This document shows positions 13,977-24,140 of a stretch of 64,000 nt of DNA, piece after piece. Each line of letters opens with the position of its first letter. Position 1 is the stretch's first letter. The notes under the pieces are model-generated. The model did no database searches, was not told the DNA's origin, and saw only the letters and a list, made by a program, of their open reading frames with translations. Origin of the DNA: Monosporascus cannonballus (lineage: Eukaryota; Ascomycota; Sordariomycetes; Xylariales); contig QJNS01000084.1 of the NCBI GenBank assembly GCA_004154925.1, positions 221,338-285,337 on the forward strand, written 5' to 3'. The position numbers were made by a program, and so were the translations under genes.

Positions 13977-14214
13977 ATAATAAGTTGTGATTTTTTAGCT
14001 CCGTTCGGTACGTTCTTATATAAAGTTTTTAAAATTTATTTTAAAAACTTATAAATATAATAATAATAAAAAATATTTAGAAAATAATAAAAATTAATTT
14101 TATATAAAATTATAAAAACGTTTTTAAACCATAAATATAATTTTTAAATCGGGGTTAAATTAATAAAGATATTAAAAAGAAATAAAGATTTTAGATTAAT
14201 ACATACTTTTTAAC

Positions 14215-15115
14215 CGGAACGCCCGTACGGCCGCGATAACGCGATTATCGTATATAATATTTTGTTATAGGCTTTTTAAGGGTAATTCAATATGGGAAAA
14301 GCCCGTTTGGTTATGCTTTTGTCCGTATGGGTTATGGTTGTTACGTTATAGCCATAAGGGCGTTCCGGATTTAATTGCTCTTAACCTTTTTATGGTTACG
14401 ACGTAATAACCATAATCCGTACGGGTAAAAAAATTGTTAAACGGGTTTTTCCCATATTAAATATATTAGGGAAACCCGGCACATAATAATACGACCGGTA
14501 ATTATGCTATCGCAACTATAAAGGTACTACGGTTACTTATTTCCAGATTTAAACTTAACCGTATCGGCCATAATTTTAACCTATAAAAATTAAAAAAAAT
14601 TCCTATATATATAATAACTTATATTCGATAAATTTATTAAGTATTAAATTTATCGGATTTAAATTAATTATATTATAACCATAAAGATATTCCGGATTTG
14701 GTTACCCATAACCTTTTTATGGCTGCAACGTAATAACGATAATTCGTACGGGAAAATGCATAACTGGACGGACTTTTCCTATATTGGATACCTTTAGAAA
14801 GCCCATAGCAAAATGCTGCATACGATAATTATGTTATTACAGCCATAAGGGCGTTCCGGACTTGGCTACCCCCAACCTTCTTATAGCTACGACGCAACAA
14901 CGACAGCCCGTACGGGCAAAAACATAGCTGGACGGGCTTTCCCATGTTAAATTACCCTTGGACGGCCCATACCAAAATAATGTACGCGGTATTTACGCTG
15001 TCGTAACCATAAAAACGTTACGGTCGGTAAATTTCCAAAATTTTAACTTAATTATATTGGCCCTAATCTTTATCGAAAAAATTTGAAAAGATTCCTATAC
15101 GCGTAAAAGCTTTTA
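14215..15115. repeat. Inverted and direct repeat block
   Basis: A unit containing CATAAGGGCGTTCCGG, a GTACGGGYAA segment and a GGGCTTTCCCAT-like segment occurs in direct orientation at about 14354, 14688 (partial) and 14844. The longer segment 14354-14615 aligns with 14844-15110. A reverse-complement copy lies at about 14288-14350, making a palindrome of roughly 170 bp at 14290-14462, and the block's outer edges (about 14215-14300 and 14955-15030) are imperfect inverted repeats of each other. Copies differ mainly by C/T and G/A. It is less AT-rich than its surroundings. Confidence 0.65.
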
Positions 15116-15434
15116 TTTAACGTATATTAAAAAAATAAAAATTATTCGATTTAAATTGGTTACAAAAATTAAAAAAATCAGTTATTTTATAAAAAAAAGT
15201 ACAAACGAAAACGTTTTTATGTAATTCCAATTTAGGCCTTGTTAGCTCGTTACGGGGATACGTTATTTGATTAGTTAATTTTAGCGCCTTAGCGTAATAC
15301 ATAAAAATATATTCAAAATAGAAACAAGCCAGCAGAGGTCTAAGCCAGCTGAGGTAAGCATTAGTCGAGGTTTGTCTTTTTCGTAGGCCCGACCGTCCGC
15401 AAGGAAGCCAAGACCGTTAGATCATAATATATAA

Positions 15435-17431
15435 CGTATTTCGCAGATTTGATTGCGTATATTTGCCGACAATTCCCCGTTGTATTATGTTATAAGTAAT
15501 TACTATAATAATTAATACGTATTATATTGTAAAATTAATTATACTCCACTTTACTTTTTATTATTATCCATTTTTTAACTTTATTTTATTTATTTATTTT
15601 TTCTTTTTGCGCCCATATTTCTATTTTTTCTAAGTGCGCGTTTCGTCTAGTTTTTATTTTTTTTATTTTTTTGTATTTTTATTTCGCCTTTTTCGTTTAT
15701 TTTGCGTATAATTTCTGTTTGCTATGGTTTTTTTATAAGAAGTTTTAAAAGAAATGGTGTTTTGATATTAATAACAATTAAGATTTCCTTTAGCGCTATT
15801 TTTCGATATCGACGAGAAGATAAATATTAATTATATTACGGATAGCACTAAACCGCATTATATTTACGTTATATAACGTTATTTCGATTATCGTACGGTT
15901 TGAGTTTAAATTCCGGGCGCCTTAAATTATATCGTAACCAGTTATTATTATTAAACGTTTTGTATAATAAACAATTTTTTAATATTATTATTATCGTTAT
16001 TTGATTTTCGTTTAAATTTCGATCGTTTTTAAAGGTGTTACCTAAACGGTTTTTCAATTTGGTATCGATAATTAGGAGTTAATCGATAAGCTCGAAAAGG
16101 TTCGTATTGCGGTTATCTAGTACGAACGTTTTGACGTAATTGCGATTAGTCGTTAATTCGATATCTTTTGCGAGACCGAATTCGTCCTTGATATAATTAT
16201 TATTAAGGAATATCGTTTTTTTAATAAATTAAACGTTAATTTTTAATTATCCGTTATAGTTACGGAGGTCTCATTTTAACGTTATTTTATAGGTTTGTAA
16301 ATTTAGATTTTTTTATTAGTATTACGATTTTTTTCTTATTATTCCGCAATTGATTTCTGATTAGGCGTAATTTTCAGGTATTTTTACAAGTAAGGCGATT
16401 TTCCAAAGCCGTTATGCCGTTACGCTTTTTGCTTACGAATATTTTTCGCCCGTTTTCTGACGTTTCGACGAAACTTTGATATTTATTGATAATTATAATT
16501 AAAAAACGGCTTTATCCGGTAAAGCTATTACCAAACCTAAGTATATAAAGCGTTATAAAGACGGTACCTTGTTTTCGATTAATAATAAATTATATTCCTA
16601 TTATTTGGGCTTTGTCTTTCGTAAAAAATAAAACGTTTTTAAGTTTTTTTCCGAATCTTACGCTTAATAAGTTTAATAAGCGTATTTATTTTTTGCTGTC
16701 GTATATTTTCCGATTGTTTTCCGGTATTCCTGCGTTAATTTCCTTAATTCATTTATTTAGCGTTAATTAACGCAAAATTTAACAATTAAACGCGGAATTT
16801 TATTTTTCGAAATAACGGTTCGATTTTTTTTACATTACCTTTTAGTTTCCAACCGGTATACGATAAGGTAGCTAATCGTTAAAAACTTAAAAATAATTTT
16901 GTAATTAAATAATATTTTAACGTTAATATTTTATTTATGCTTAAAACTTTTTTGGTAATTTTTATAATTATTAAACAATTAATTTCCGATCAAATTATTA
17001 TTTTCTTACGGTTTTTGAGTTGTTTTGTTTCCTATATACGCAATTAACCTTTTTTTCGTAGCGCTATAATATTTTAAGCACGTATTCGAAATGCTTTCGG
17101 GGCTTTTACGTATTATATTCGACGGGCGAGCTTTTTATTTAATTAGATATTTGCGCTGCTCTCGATTATCTTGGTAGCGAACGATATTTTTAATTATTTA
17201 TTTTTATTATTCCTTTATTAAATTAGATAATATTATCTAAACGTCGCTCGGTTTTCGATTATGTTACGGTTTTAATAAGGATATTAGAAATATATTATAT
17301 ATTTATTGGTATTTAATAAAAAACATTATTTTATACGTTTAAAAACTTATTTATTCCTTAATTATAATCCGAATATAAATAAGTACAAAAGTTTTATTTT
17401 TGGATTCAAAGTTTTTAATCAATAAATTTAC
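15435..17431. other. AT-rich sequence, probably the left arm of an interrupted element
   Basis: No readable protein motif. Because the gypsy element at 17437-24135 is bounded by a clean 5-bp duplication, this stretch and the sequence from 24141 onward were contiguous before that insertion. Since the right side is integrase of a minus-strand gypsy element, this side should contain that element's 3' end; I could not confirm that from protein similarity. Confidence 0.4.
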
Positions 17432-17436
17432 TTATT

Positions 17437-17809
17437 TGTGACGAGCTATGAGGTTTAACCAACTATTAAACCTTAAGTCGACGGGTTTATGTTGGCAGGA
17501 GTATCGTGGGAATCTGAGTAATAGATATAGTAACGTGTTACGTTTCGTAATGCCAAGGGTGCTTTAGGTAACGATGTTGTATTATAAGTTGAAGTTATTT
17601 AAATTATGGAAATAATAAGCGTATATATATATATATTTTTTTTAGCTTAATTATTTGTAATTACGCCGTTGGTGGTAATTACGATTATTTGGGATTACCT
17701 TTAATTATTAATGATTATTGGCTTGGTAATGATTACCGTTACGTAACCCGGGAGGTGACCCGTATGCTTTTGATTATTTCTTAAGACCGGAGCCTGTTGG
17801 GTTATAACA
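17437..17809 (-). repeat. 3' LTR of the complete gypsy element
   Basis: 373 bp, TGTGACGAG at the left and ATAACA at the right, aligned over its length with 23765-24135. Its left half is nearly unmutated while its right half shows C-to-T changes relative to the other LTR (for instance GATCAC copies become GATTAT or GATTAC). Confidence 0.9.
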
Positions 17810-17889
17810 CGATTTTCCCCTTCCTTAAATTTTGCCCTTAAGATTTTTTTTTTTCGTTTGGTAAGTATTCTTTTTTTTTGTTTTTAATT

Positions 17890-18520
17890 ATGTCGTTTCG
17901 TATTTCCAAAATTCGTCGTATTCTCCGTTTTTTTATCGTTTATCGTACTGACCTCGTAAAAGCTTTTGACGAATTTAGTTACGAAATTATGCCTTGTTTT
18001 TATTGTTTTTCAAAAAACATAAGGTGTAAAATGATGGAAAACGTTTTAAGGTATAAGGAATATGTTTATCGAGGTTAATTTTGTAATAGTACCGGCGTAT
18101 CTATTTTTTCCTTATAAAATATTCGTTATAAGTATTAACGCTTAAAACGCGAAAAAGCGTTTGCCGAAAAGCGATTATTAAAGTTTTAACGGCTTTATTT
18201 TAAGACTTAACGTAAATATTAGAAAAAAATAAATAAAACTTTTTTTCGTTTTATTCGTTTATATAAGTAAAAGGTATTAATTTATTCGAAAAGCGTTATT
18301 ATGGTATAATATAGGCTTTAATTATTGAACGAACTAAAGGAACAAAAGCGTCGGGAATAAGAATAATTGGAGGTTGCCGTTATGGTTGTTACGTTAGCGT
18401 ATGTTGCGGCCGATTAGCCCGATATCCCGGCTACCGATTGGTCGGCCGTTAATTAGGACGTGTCCGTTATTATTAGTAAAAGTTTTTTAATAAGTACTAG
18501 GCGCCAATAAGGTTTTTGGC
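17890..18520 (+). pseudogene. Antisense accessory reading frame within the gypsy element
   Basis: The plus strand, opposite to gag-pol, has an ATG at 17890 and an open stretch to 18078 (about 62 residues), then conserved-looking sequence broken by stops to about 18520. The readable start has an Arg-rich segment, a VKAFDEFS-like helix, then CFYC and an IRCKM segment; a mutated Cys pair appears to follow. The downstream part is charged (KEQKRRE, coiled-coil-like) and ends near an acidic stretch with DWSAV. I recall similar hypothetical proteins in filamentous ascomycetes, but cannot verify this here. A mutated copy lies at about 5016-5600 in the other family fragment. Function unknown; a zinc-binding regulatory role would be speculation. 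Confidence 0.5.
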
Positions 18521-21500
18521 AGGTTTCCAGATATTTTCGGAGTTTGGATGTTTTTTCCATTTAATTAGATATTAAGTAAATTTATTTTGTTTTCGTATAT
18601 CAAGGATTTTCTTCATTTCGTATATTTATTCGTTTTTCATTTTTATGTCGTTTTATATTATATGTATTTTAATTGTATTTGTTATTAACTTTAGTAAAAG
18701 TTTTAATTAATAATTATTTTTTAAGATTTTCTTGGCGATTTTGTATAGACCGATATATTTGAAATCGAGTTTTTTGTTAGGTCGTTTTGTTTGAATATTT
18801 TTTGTGGCGAGGAAAATTATTTTTCCCTTTTCGAAAATTAATTTCTTTAACCTTTTTTGGTTATAGTATTTATTTATTTAATTCCGTACGAATTCCAGTT
18901 TTATTTTTATTTTTTGGTGTAGCTGTCGTCGCTATTTTAACGTAAGGATTGTTTTGATATTAATTAGACTGTTATTACGTATTTTTCTATAAATTTTTGG
19001 AATAAAACCAAAATTTGTATTTATAGATATTATCTTAATATTTTTATGATAATTAATATTATAAGTTATTTATACGATTCGTAACTTTTAAATTTAATTA
19101 TTTTGTTTATAAGTAATATAATATTGTAAATATATTTTTAAGGTTTAATTCGTTTGTTTTATTTATTTATCTGTTTAAGATTTAAATGTGCTAAATAATT
19201 TATGATTTAAGCTGATTTATGTTATTAGGCCTTATTAAAATTTTGATATAATTGTTAATTTTTTGTTTGATATAATTTTTATTAGTAATCCGTATATGTT
19301 GAAAATATGTTTAAAGAAAATATATGCCAGTTATTCGGCGTTTATATTCTTAAAATATGGTAGTAAATAAAAGAATTTCGTAAATTGATCGACGATTACG
19401 AAAATGCTATCGTAATATATTTCCGTAATTGGATTTTCTGATATAGGAAGTTTAGTAATAAAGTTAAATATGATTAAATATTATAGTCGCTTTGTAATTG
19501 GTAATGGCTGTAATTTTCCGTATAGCTTATGTTATCGAGCATTTATTTTGGCGCAAATATTGCATTGCCGTATGATTTTTTATACCGTTAATTTTATTCT
19601 AAAAAAAGAATATGTTTATTAAAGTCGTTTTACAGTTTTATGAATTCTTAAATATTTATATAATTAATATTCGTATATTTTTCGTATTAAATCCTTTTGA
19701 TATTTTTCTGGTATTTATATCTTGTTTATTCTTTAGTTTTCTGGGAGCCTATTATTATATTATTGGATTTTCTGATATATGTTGCTGGGTATTACTCGAA
19801 TTATCGCAATTTGTCGTAAGTATAAATATCTTTTTGTAATATTATCAAAAATTATATAGTTAATTTTAACCAATTCTTTTTAAAATTTAATTACCTGTTT
19901 AAAGTATTTGCTTTGCTATTTTTTGATTTTTTTTTTATGGATAATAACGAAATCGAAGTTCGCCAATTTTTTTTACATATTTTAATTATTATTTTATAAA
20001 TTCCCTAGTTGTAATAAATCGGGTAAGATTTTAATAATCCATATAAATCTTAATCTGGTATAAGTTTCCTTTTAAAAAGTGCCTAAATTCTCGAAATGTC
20101 ATAATAATAGCCATAAACTTTTTATTTAAAATGTCGTAATTAAATTCGGCTTTTTTTAATTTGTACAAAAAGAATATAATAGGGTATAATTTGCCTTAAT
20201 TATTTCGTTATTCGATTATTACGCTTAACACATAATCCGAAATATTGGTTTTTAATTTAACTGGTCGGTTTGGATTATATATAATTAATATTGGTTTGCT
20301 GGTAATCGTATTCTTAATATTTTGAAATATTTTTTCCGTATTTGGCGTTTATTTAAACTTTTTTTTTCGTAAGGTTCGTTAGGGGTATAGTTATTTTGCT
20401 AAAGTTTTAAATAAATGTCTTGTAATAGTTGGCGAATTCAAGGAATATCTGTACCTTTTTGATTATTATTAGCGTTTGTTATTTTATAATTACAGTAATT
20501 TTCTTAGAGTTTATTCTAATATGTTTTGGGGTAATAATATGTCCTAAATATTCCATTTCTTATGTATGGAACTGATTTTTTTTACGTTAATAAGTAACTT
20601 TACGTTTTGTAAAGTTTGAAAAACCTTATGAACGTATTTTACGTATGTTTTTTCTGTTTTCGAAAAGATAAAAATATCGTCAAGATAGCAAACGACGAAA
20701 ATATCGAGGTATTTTCGTAATATATTGTTTATTATCCGTTAAAAGGTTGCTAATATGTTTGTAAGTTTTATTAGTATAATTAAATATTTAAATAATCCGT
20801 ATTTTGTTCTGAAAGTTATTTTTTATTCGTATCTTTTTTTGATTTTAATAAAGTTATATTTATTTTTAAGATCGAATATTGTAAATTATTTGATTCCGTA
20901 AAATCGGTTTTTTATTTCCGTAATTAAGGGTAATAATATTCGATTCTTAATAGTAATATTATTTAGTTGTCGATAATTAACTATAGGTCGTAATTTTCCG
21001 TTTTTTTTAAGTATGAAAAATGTCGGATATTTTATTAGTAATTTCGAAGGTTAAATTTATTTTTTTTGTAACCGATTTTCCAGGTATTTTTTGAGAATAC
21101 GTAATTCGTTTCCGTTAAGATTATAAATGGGGTAAAACTTTGTCGAAAACCTTTATTTAAAAATTATTTCGTAATTTTATTTGTTATATTTTGGTAATTT
21201 TATATTAAGTTTTTTTTGAAAAGTTATTTATATTTGTAATATTATGGTAATATATTGGTTAAATTTTCTAATTTTTGAGGCTATTGTTTTTATTATTTTA
21301 AATCGTTATTCAGTTGCTTTAGTTTCGCTTTAATGGTAGTAATAATATATCGTATTTTTCTTTGATGCTCATTTTTCTTTATATTTTGTTCCTTTAAGTA
21401 ATAAGGTATTTGTTATATTTTTATGCCTGTATTCGTCGTTATTATCAATTAAATATTAAAATCTTAATTTTTTTTATTTATTAATAGGGTATAAAGCGAA

Positions 21501-23764
21501 CCTTATTTAGCTAGTCCCGTTATTAATCAAAATTCCGTATTGGCGTATCTATGGTAATCCTAAGATTATATCGTAATTTCCGAATGAAACGATATTGAAA
21601 TTAACCGTTTGGTATTGTCCTTAAATAAAAATCTCGAAATAATTAATTTCGCGTATGATTTTTTCGTTATCGTAAGCAAATTCCTGATTTTCGACATTTG
21701 TTGTTATATAGGGTTTTAACTTATATCTCTATAGCAATTTAAGCTTATTAATCATATTCGGTATAATATAATTTCCGCCTAGAGTTTCGTAATTTATTAT
21801 TGCAATATATTAATACGTTTCAATTCGTATTTCTAAAGTAATAAGATTATTAAAGTTTTTTATCGTTACGTTTAAAGCTTTTTTTAGAAGTTCTTTTTAA
21901 TTTTTCTGAGTTTCGTTATTTTGTAGCTTTTTTATAAATAATTTTTTTTAATTCTTATTTGAATTTATTAAACCTTATTTATGTTTTTTCGTTTAACGTA
22001 TTAAGTTGTTATATTTGTTGTTATTGTTAGCGTATTGTTCCTTTTAGCCATATTAATTATTCTTAATTCTTTTATAATTCCTTTCCTTATTAAGTAAATT
22101 GTTTTTTTATGTTTACGATTATATCCTATTATGCATTATCCTAATTATCGTTTTAAAACTTTTTATAAATTAACGTATTTTTTTGATAATTTTTTTTAAA
22201 GATTTATAATAAATATTAATTAAAAATAAAGGTCCATAATAACTTCCTGATAATATTTTTTAATCGTACGCTAGATTAATTCTTTTTTCGTTTGGTAGTT
22301 ATATTATCCATAATAACAAAAAGGGTTTTTTTACGGGTATTATTTTTTTTTAGGCCAATTTTTTATTTTAGCTAATTATTAAATATTTTCTGGGGTTATG
22401 ATTCGAAATTATCGATATTATTGCTTATTATTTTTGTTATTTCCGATACGATTTAAAAAGTTAAGTCCCTTATAATATATGCGGATAATCTATTTATAAA
22501 TATGTTATTTTTATTTTTCGTAATCGGGATATTTTCGTCGTCGACAGTATATGGCGTATATTTTGCTATATCGATCAGGGGTTCCGGGATAAACTTCTTT
22601 TGTTTAATTCTGGTATTTGTATAATTATCCCTATAACGTTTCTTATTATATTCGTAATACCTATTAAGCTAGTTCTCTAACTTTTCGCATCCCTTATTAA
22701 ATCTTTTATTATGATAGTCCTTATTGGACCTTTGGCTATAAGCTTGTTATATATTTGGTTTGGATTATGTTAATAACTTTGTTATTATTTTTTTAGTTAT
22801 TTCTGGATTATTCTTCTAGTATAAAGGTCCAGTTATTTTATTATAGTTTTTTAAGCTTTTTGTATTTATAAGCCTTATGTCCCATTTTGCCATAATTAAA
22901 ACATTTAATTTGGCTTTAATTTTATCTGTAGATAATACCGAGTTTCATAGGTTCTAACGCCGTTTTATAAAAAGTAAAGGGCGCATTTCGTTTTTTCCTC
23001 TCGTTAAATCTATATCTCGAACGTAAAGCATATTGTTTTTTCTTTTTTTATCGTTTTTCAAACTGTCGATTATCAATTTTAATTACCTTTGCAATATATC
23101 GGTCCAGGGTAATTAATCGTTCGATCCGAATAATTTTATTTTTTATATTATTTTTTAACTTTTTATAAAATATATCGATAAAGATATCGGCTTCGTTATT
23201 TTCTTATCCGGCCTTAGCCGTAAAACTTTTAAAAATTACGGCGTATTTAAACGCATATCCTTTTTATCGAAATTATAAGAATTATTAAGCTGTTAATTAG
23301 TTTTTATCCGGATTGCAGAAATTATTGCGTACTTTATTTTCGAAATTGGTATAAAATAAAAAAAATCTCGTTAATAAAATCCTTCTTATTTAACTTTCTT
23401 ATATCTAAAAAATTTCTTATAATAAGTTCAAACCAATTAGCCGCATTTTTTATTAAGCATATTTTTATTGCTAAGATTATATCCGCTAAGTTATTAAGAT
23501 TTAAAAAGCGAAAATAAATTCGTACTTAAATTAAAAAGGTTTAAGAGTTACCTTTTTATCGTAAGGTTTTGGCTTTTTGGGCTTTATGCGGACAAAAAAA
23601 GTTTGGGCAAATAATATAACCTTAAGTTATCGGACTTTTTTCTTTAACTTTCAAATTCGAGCCTAAAATTATTAAATAAAGATTTTCTAAATATTAATTA
23701 ATATTTTAATAATGTTAAATATTATTTAGAGTTTAACGGTATTATTAAATAAAAACTTATAATA

Positions 23765-24135
23765 TATAATAAATTATAAAGTTTAACTAATTATTAAACT
23801 TTAAGTTAATAGGTTTATATTAATAAAAGTATTATAAAAATCTAAGCAATAAATATAGTAACGTATTACGTTTTATAATGCCAAAAGTACTTTAGGTAAC
23901 GATATTATATTGCAAACTGAAATTATTTAAATTATAGAAATAATAAACGTATATATTTTTCTCTTTTTTGGCTTAATTATTCGTGATTACGCCGTTGGTG
24001 GTAATTACGATCACTTGGGATCACCTTTGATCACTAATAATCACTGGCTTAGCAGTGATCACCGTCACGTAACCCGGGAGGTGGCCCGTGTACTCCTGAC
24101 CGTTTCTTGAGACCGGAGCCTGTCGGGTCGTAACA
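23765..24135 (-). repeat. 5' LTR of the complete gypsy element
   Basis: 371 bp ending GGGTCGTAACA; on the element's own strand it begins TGTTACGACCC, a common fungal gypsy LTR start. The left half is heavily mutated (mostly G-to-A) relative to the 17437 copy, and the right half is nearly unmutated and contains a cluster of GATCAC hexamers (about 24017-24062). Confidence 0.9.
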
Positions 24136-24140
24136 TTATT

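Larger units (their letters stand above)
13842..15368. mobile_element. 1.5-kb insertion inside an LTR with 8-bp duplication
   Basis: The host LTR is interrupted between 13841 and 15369. The flanks GGTTTGCC (13834-13841) and GGTTTGTC (15369-15376) form an 8-bp direct duplication differing by one C/T change, as hAT-type insertion would leave. The insert holds a small inverted-repeat element (13852-13976) and a complex repeat block (14215-15115). No terminal inverted repeats are visible at the exact insert ends and no transposase is readable, so the class is uncertain; it may be a non-autonomous or composite element. Confidence 0.5.
12336..15429 (-). mobile_element. 5' fragment of a gypsy element: LTR plus gag
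   Basis: The LTR starts near 13505 (TATAACGG, a mutated left end) and ends at 15429 (CATAATA, a mutated CATAACA); it aligns with the 32783-33076 LTR, including the CTTAA/ACCC-rich middle, but is split by an insertion at 13842-15368. To its left the minus strand holds gag remnants, with a zinc knuckle near 12489-12441 reading CFNC-N-K-I-G-Y where the His codon has mutated to Tyr. Homology to the complete element ends near 12335. Reverse transcriptase and integrase are missing, lost by deletion or displaced by the plus-strand element next to it. Confidence 0.7.
17437..24135 (-). mobile_element. Complete Ty3/gypsy-type LTR retrotransposon, RIP-inactivated
   Basis: Two LTRs in the same orientation (17437-17809 and 23765-24135) bound a 6.7-kb element flanked by perfect TTATT duplications (17432-17436, 24136-24140). 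Reading the minus strand: a gag zinc knuckle near 22915-22870 (CFNYGKMGHK, second Cys mutated to Tyr); reverse transcriptase with an intact YLDD motif near 20705-20665; integrase core near 19540-19330 including DSIFVIVD. This order is Ty3/gypsy. Between integrase and the 3' LTR, an antisense reading frame starts at 17890 on the plus strand. Stops occur throughout, so the element is dead. It appears to have inserted into the element that continues at 24141. Confidence 0.9.

Noticed and set aside
4612..15429. Treating 4612-6233 and 12336-15429 as one gypsy copy split by the plus-strand element
   Set aside because: Both belong to the same superfamily, but their LTR centres differ, about 3.6 kb of interior is missing and flanking duplications do not match, so they are listed separately.
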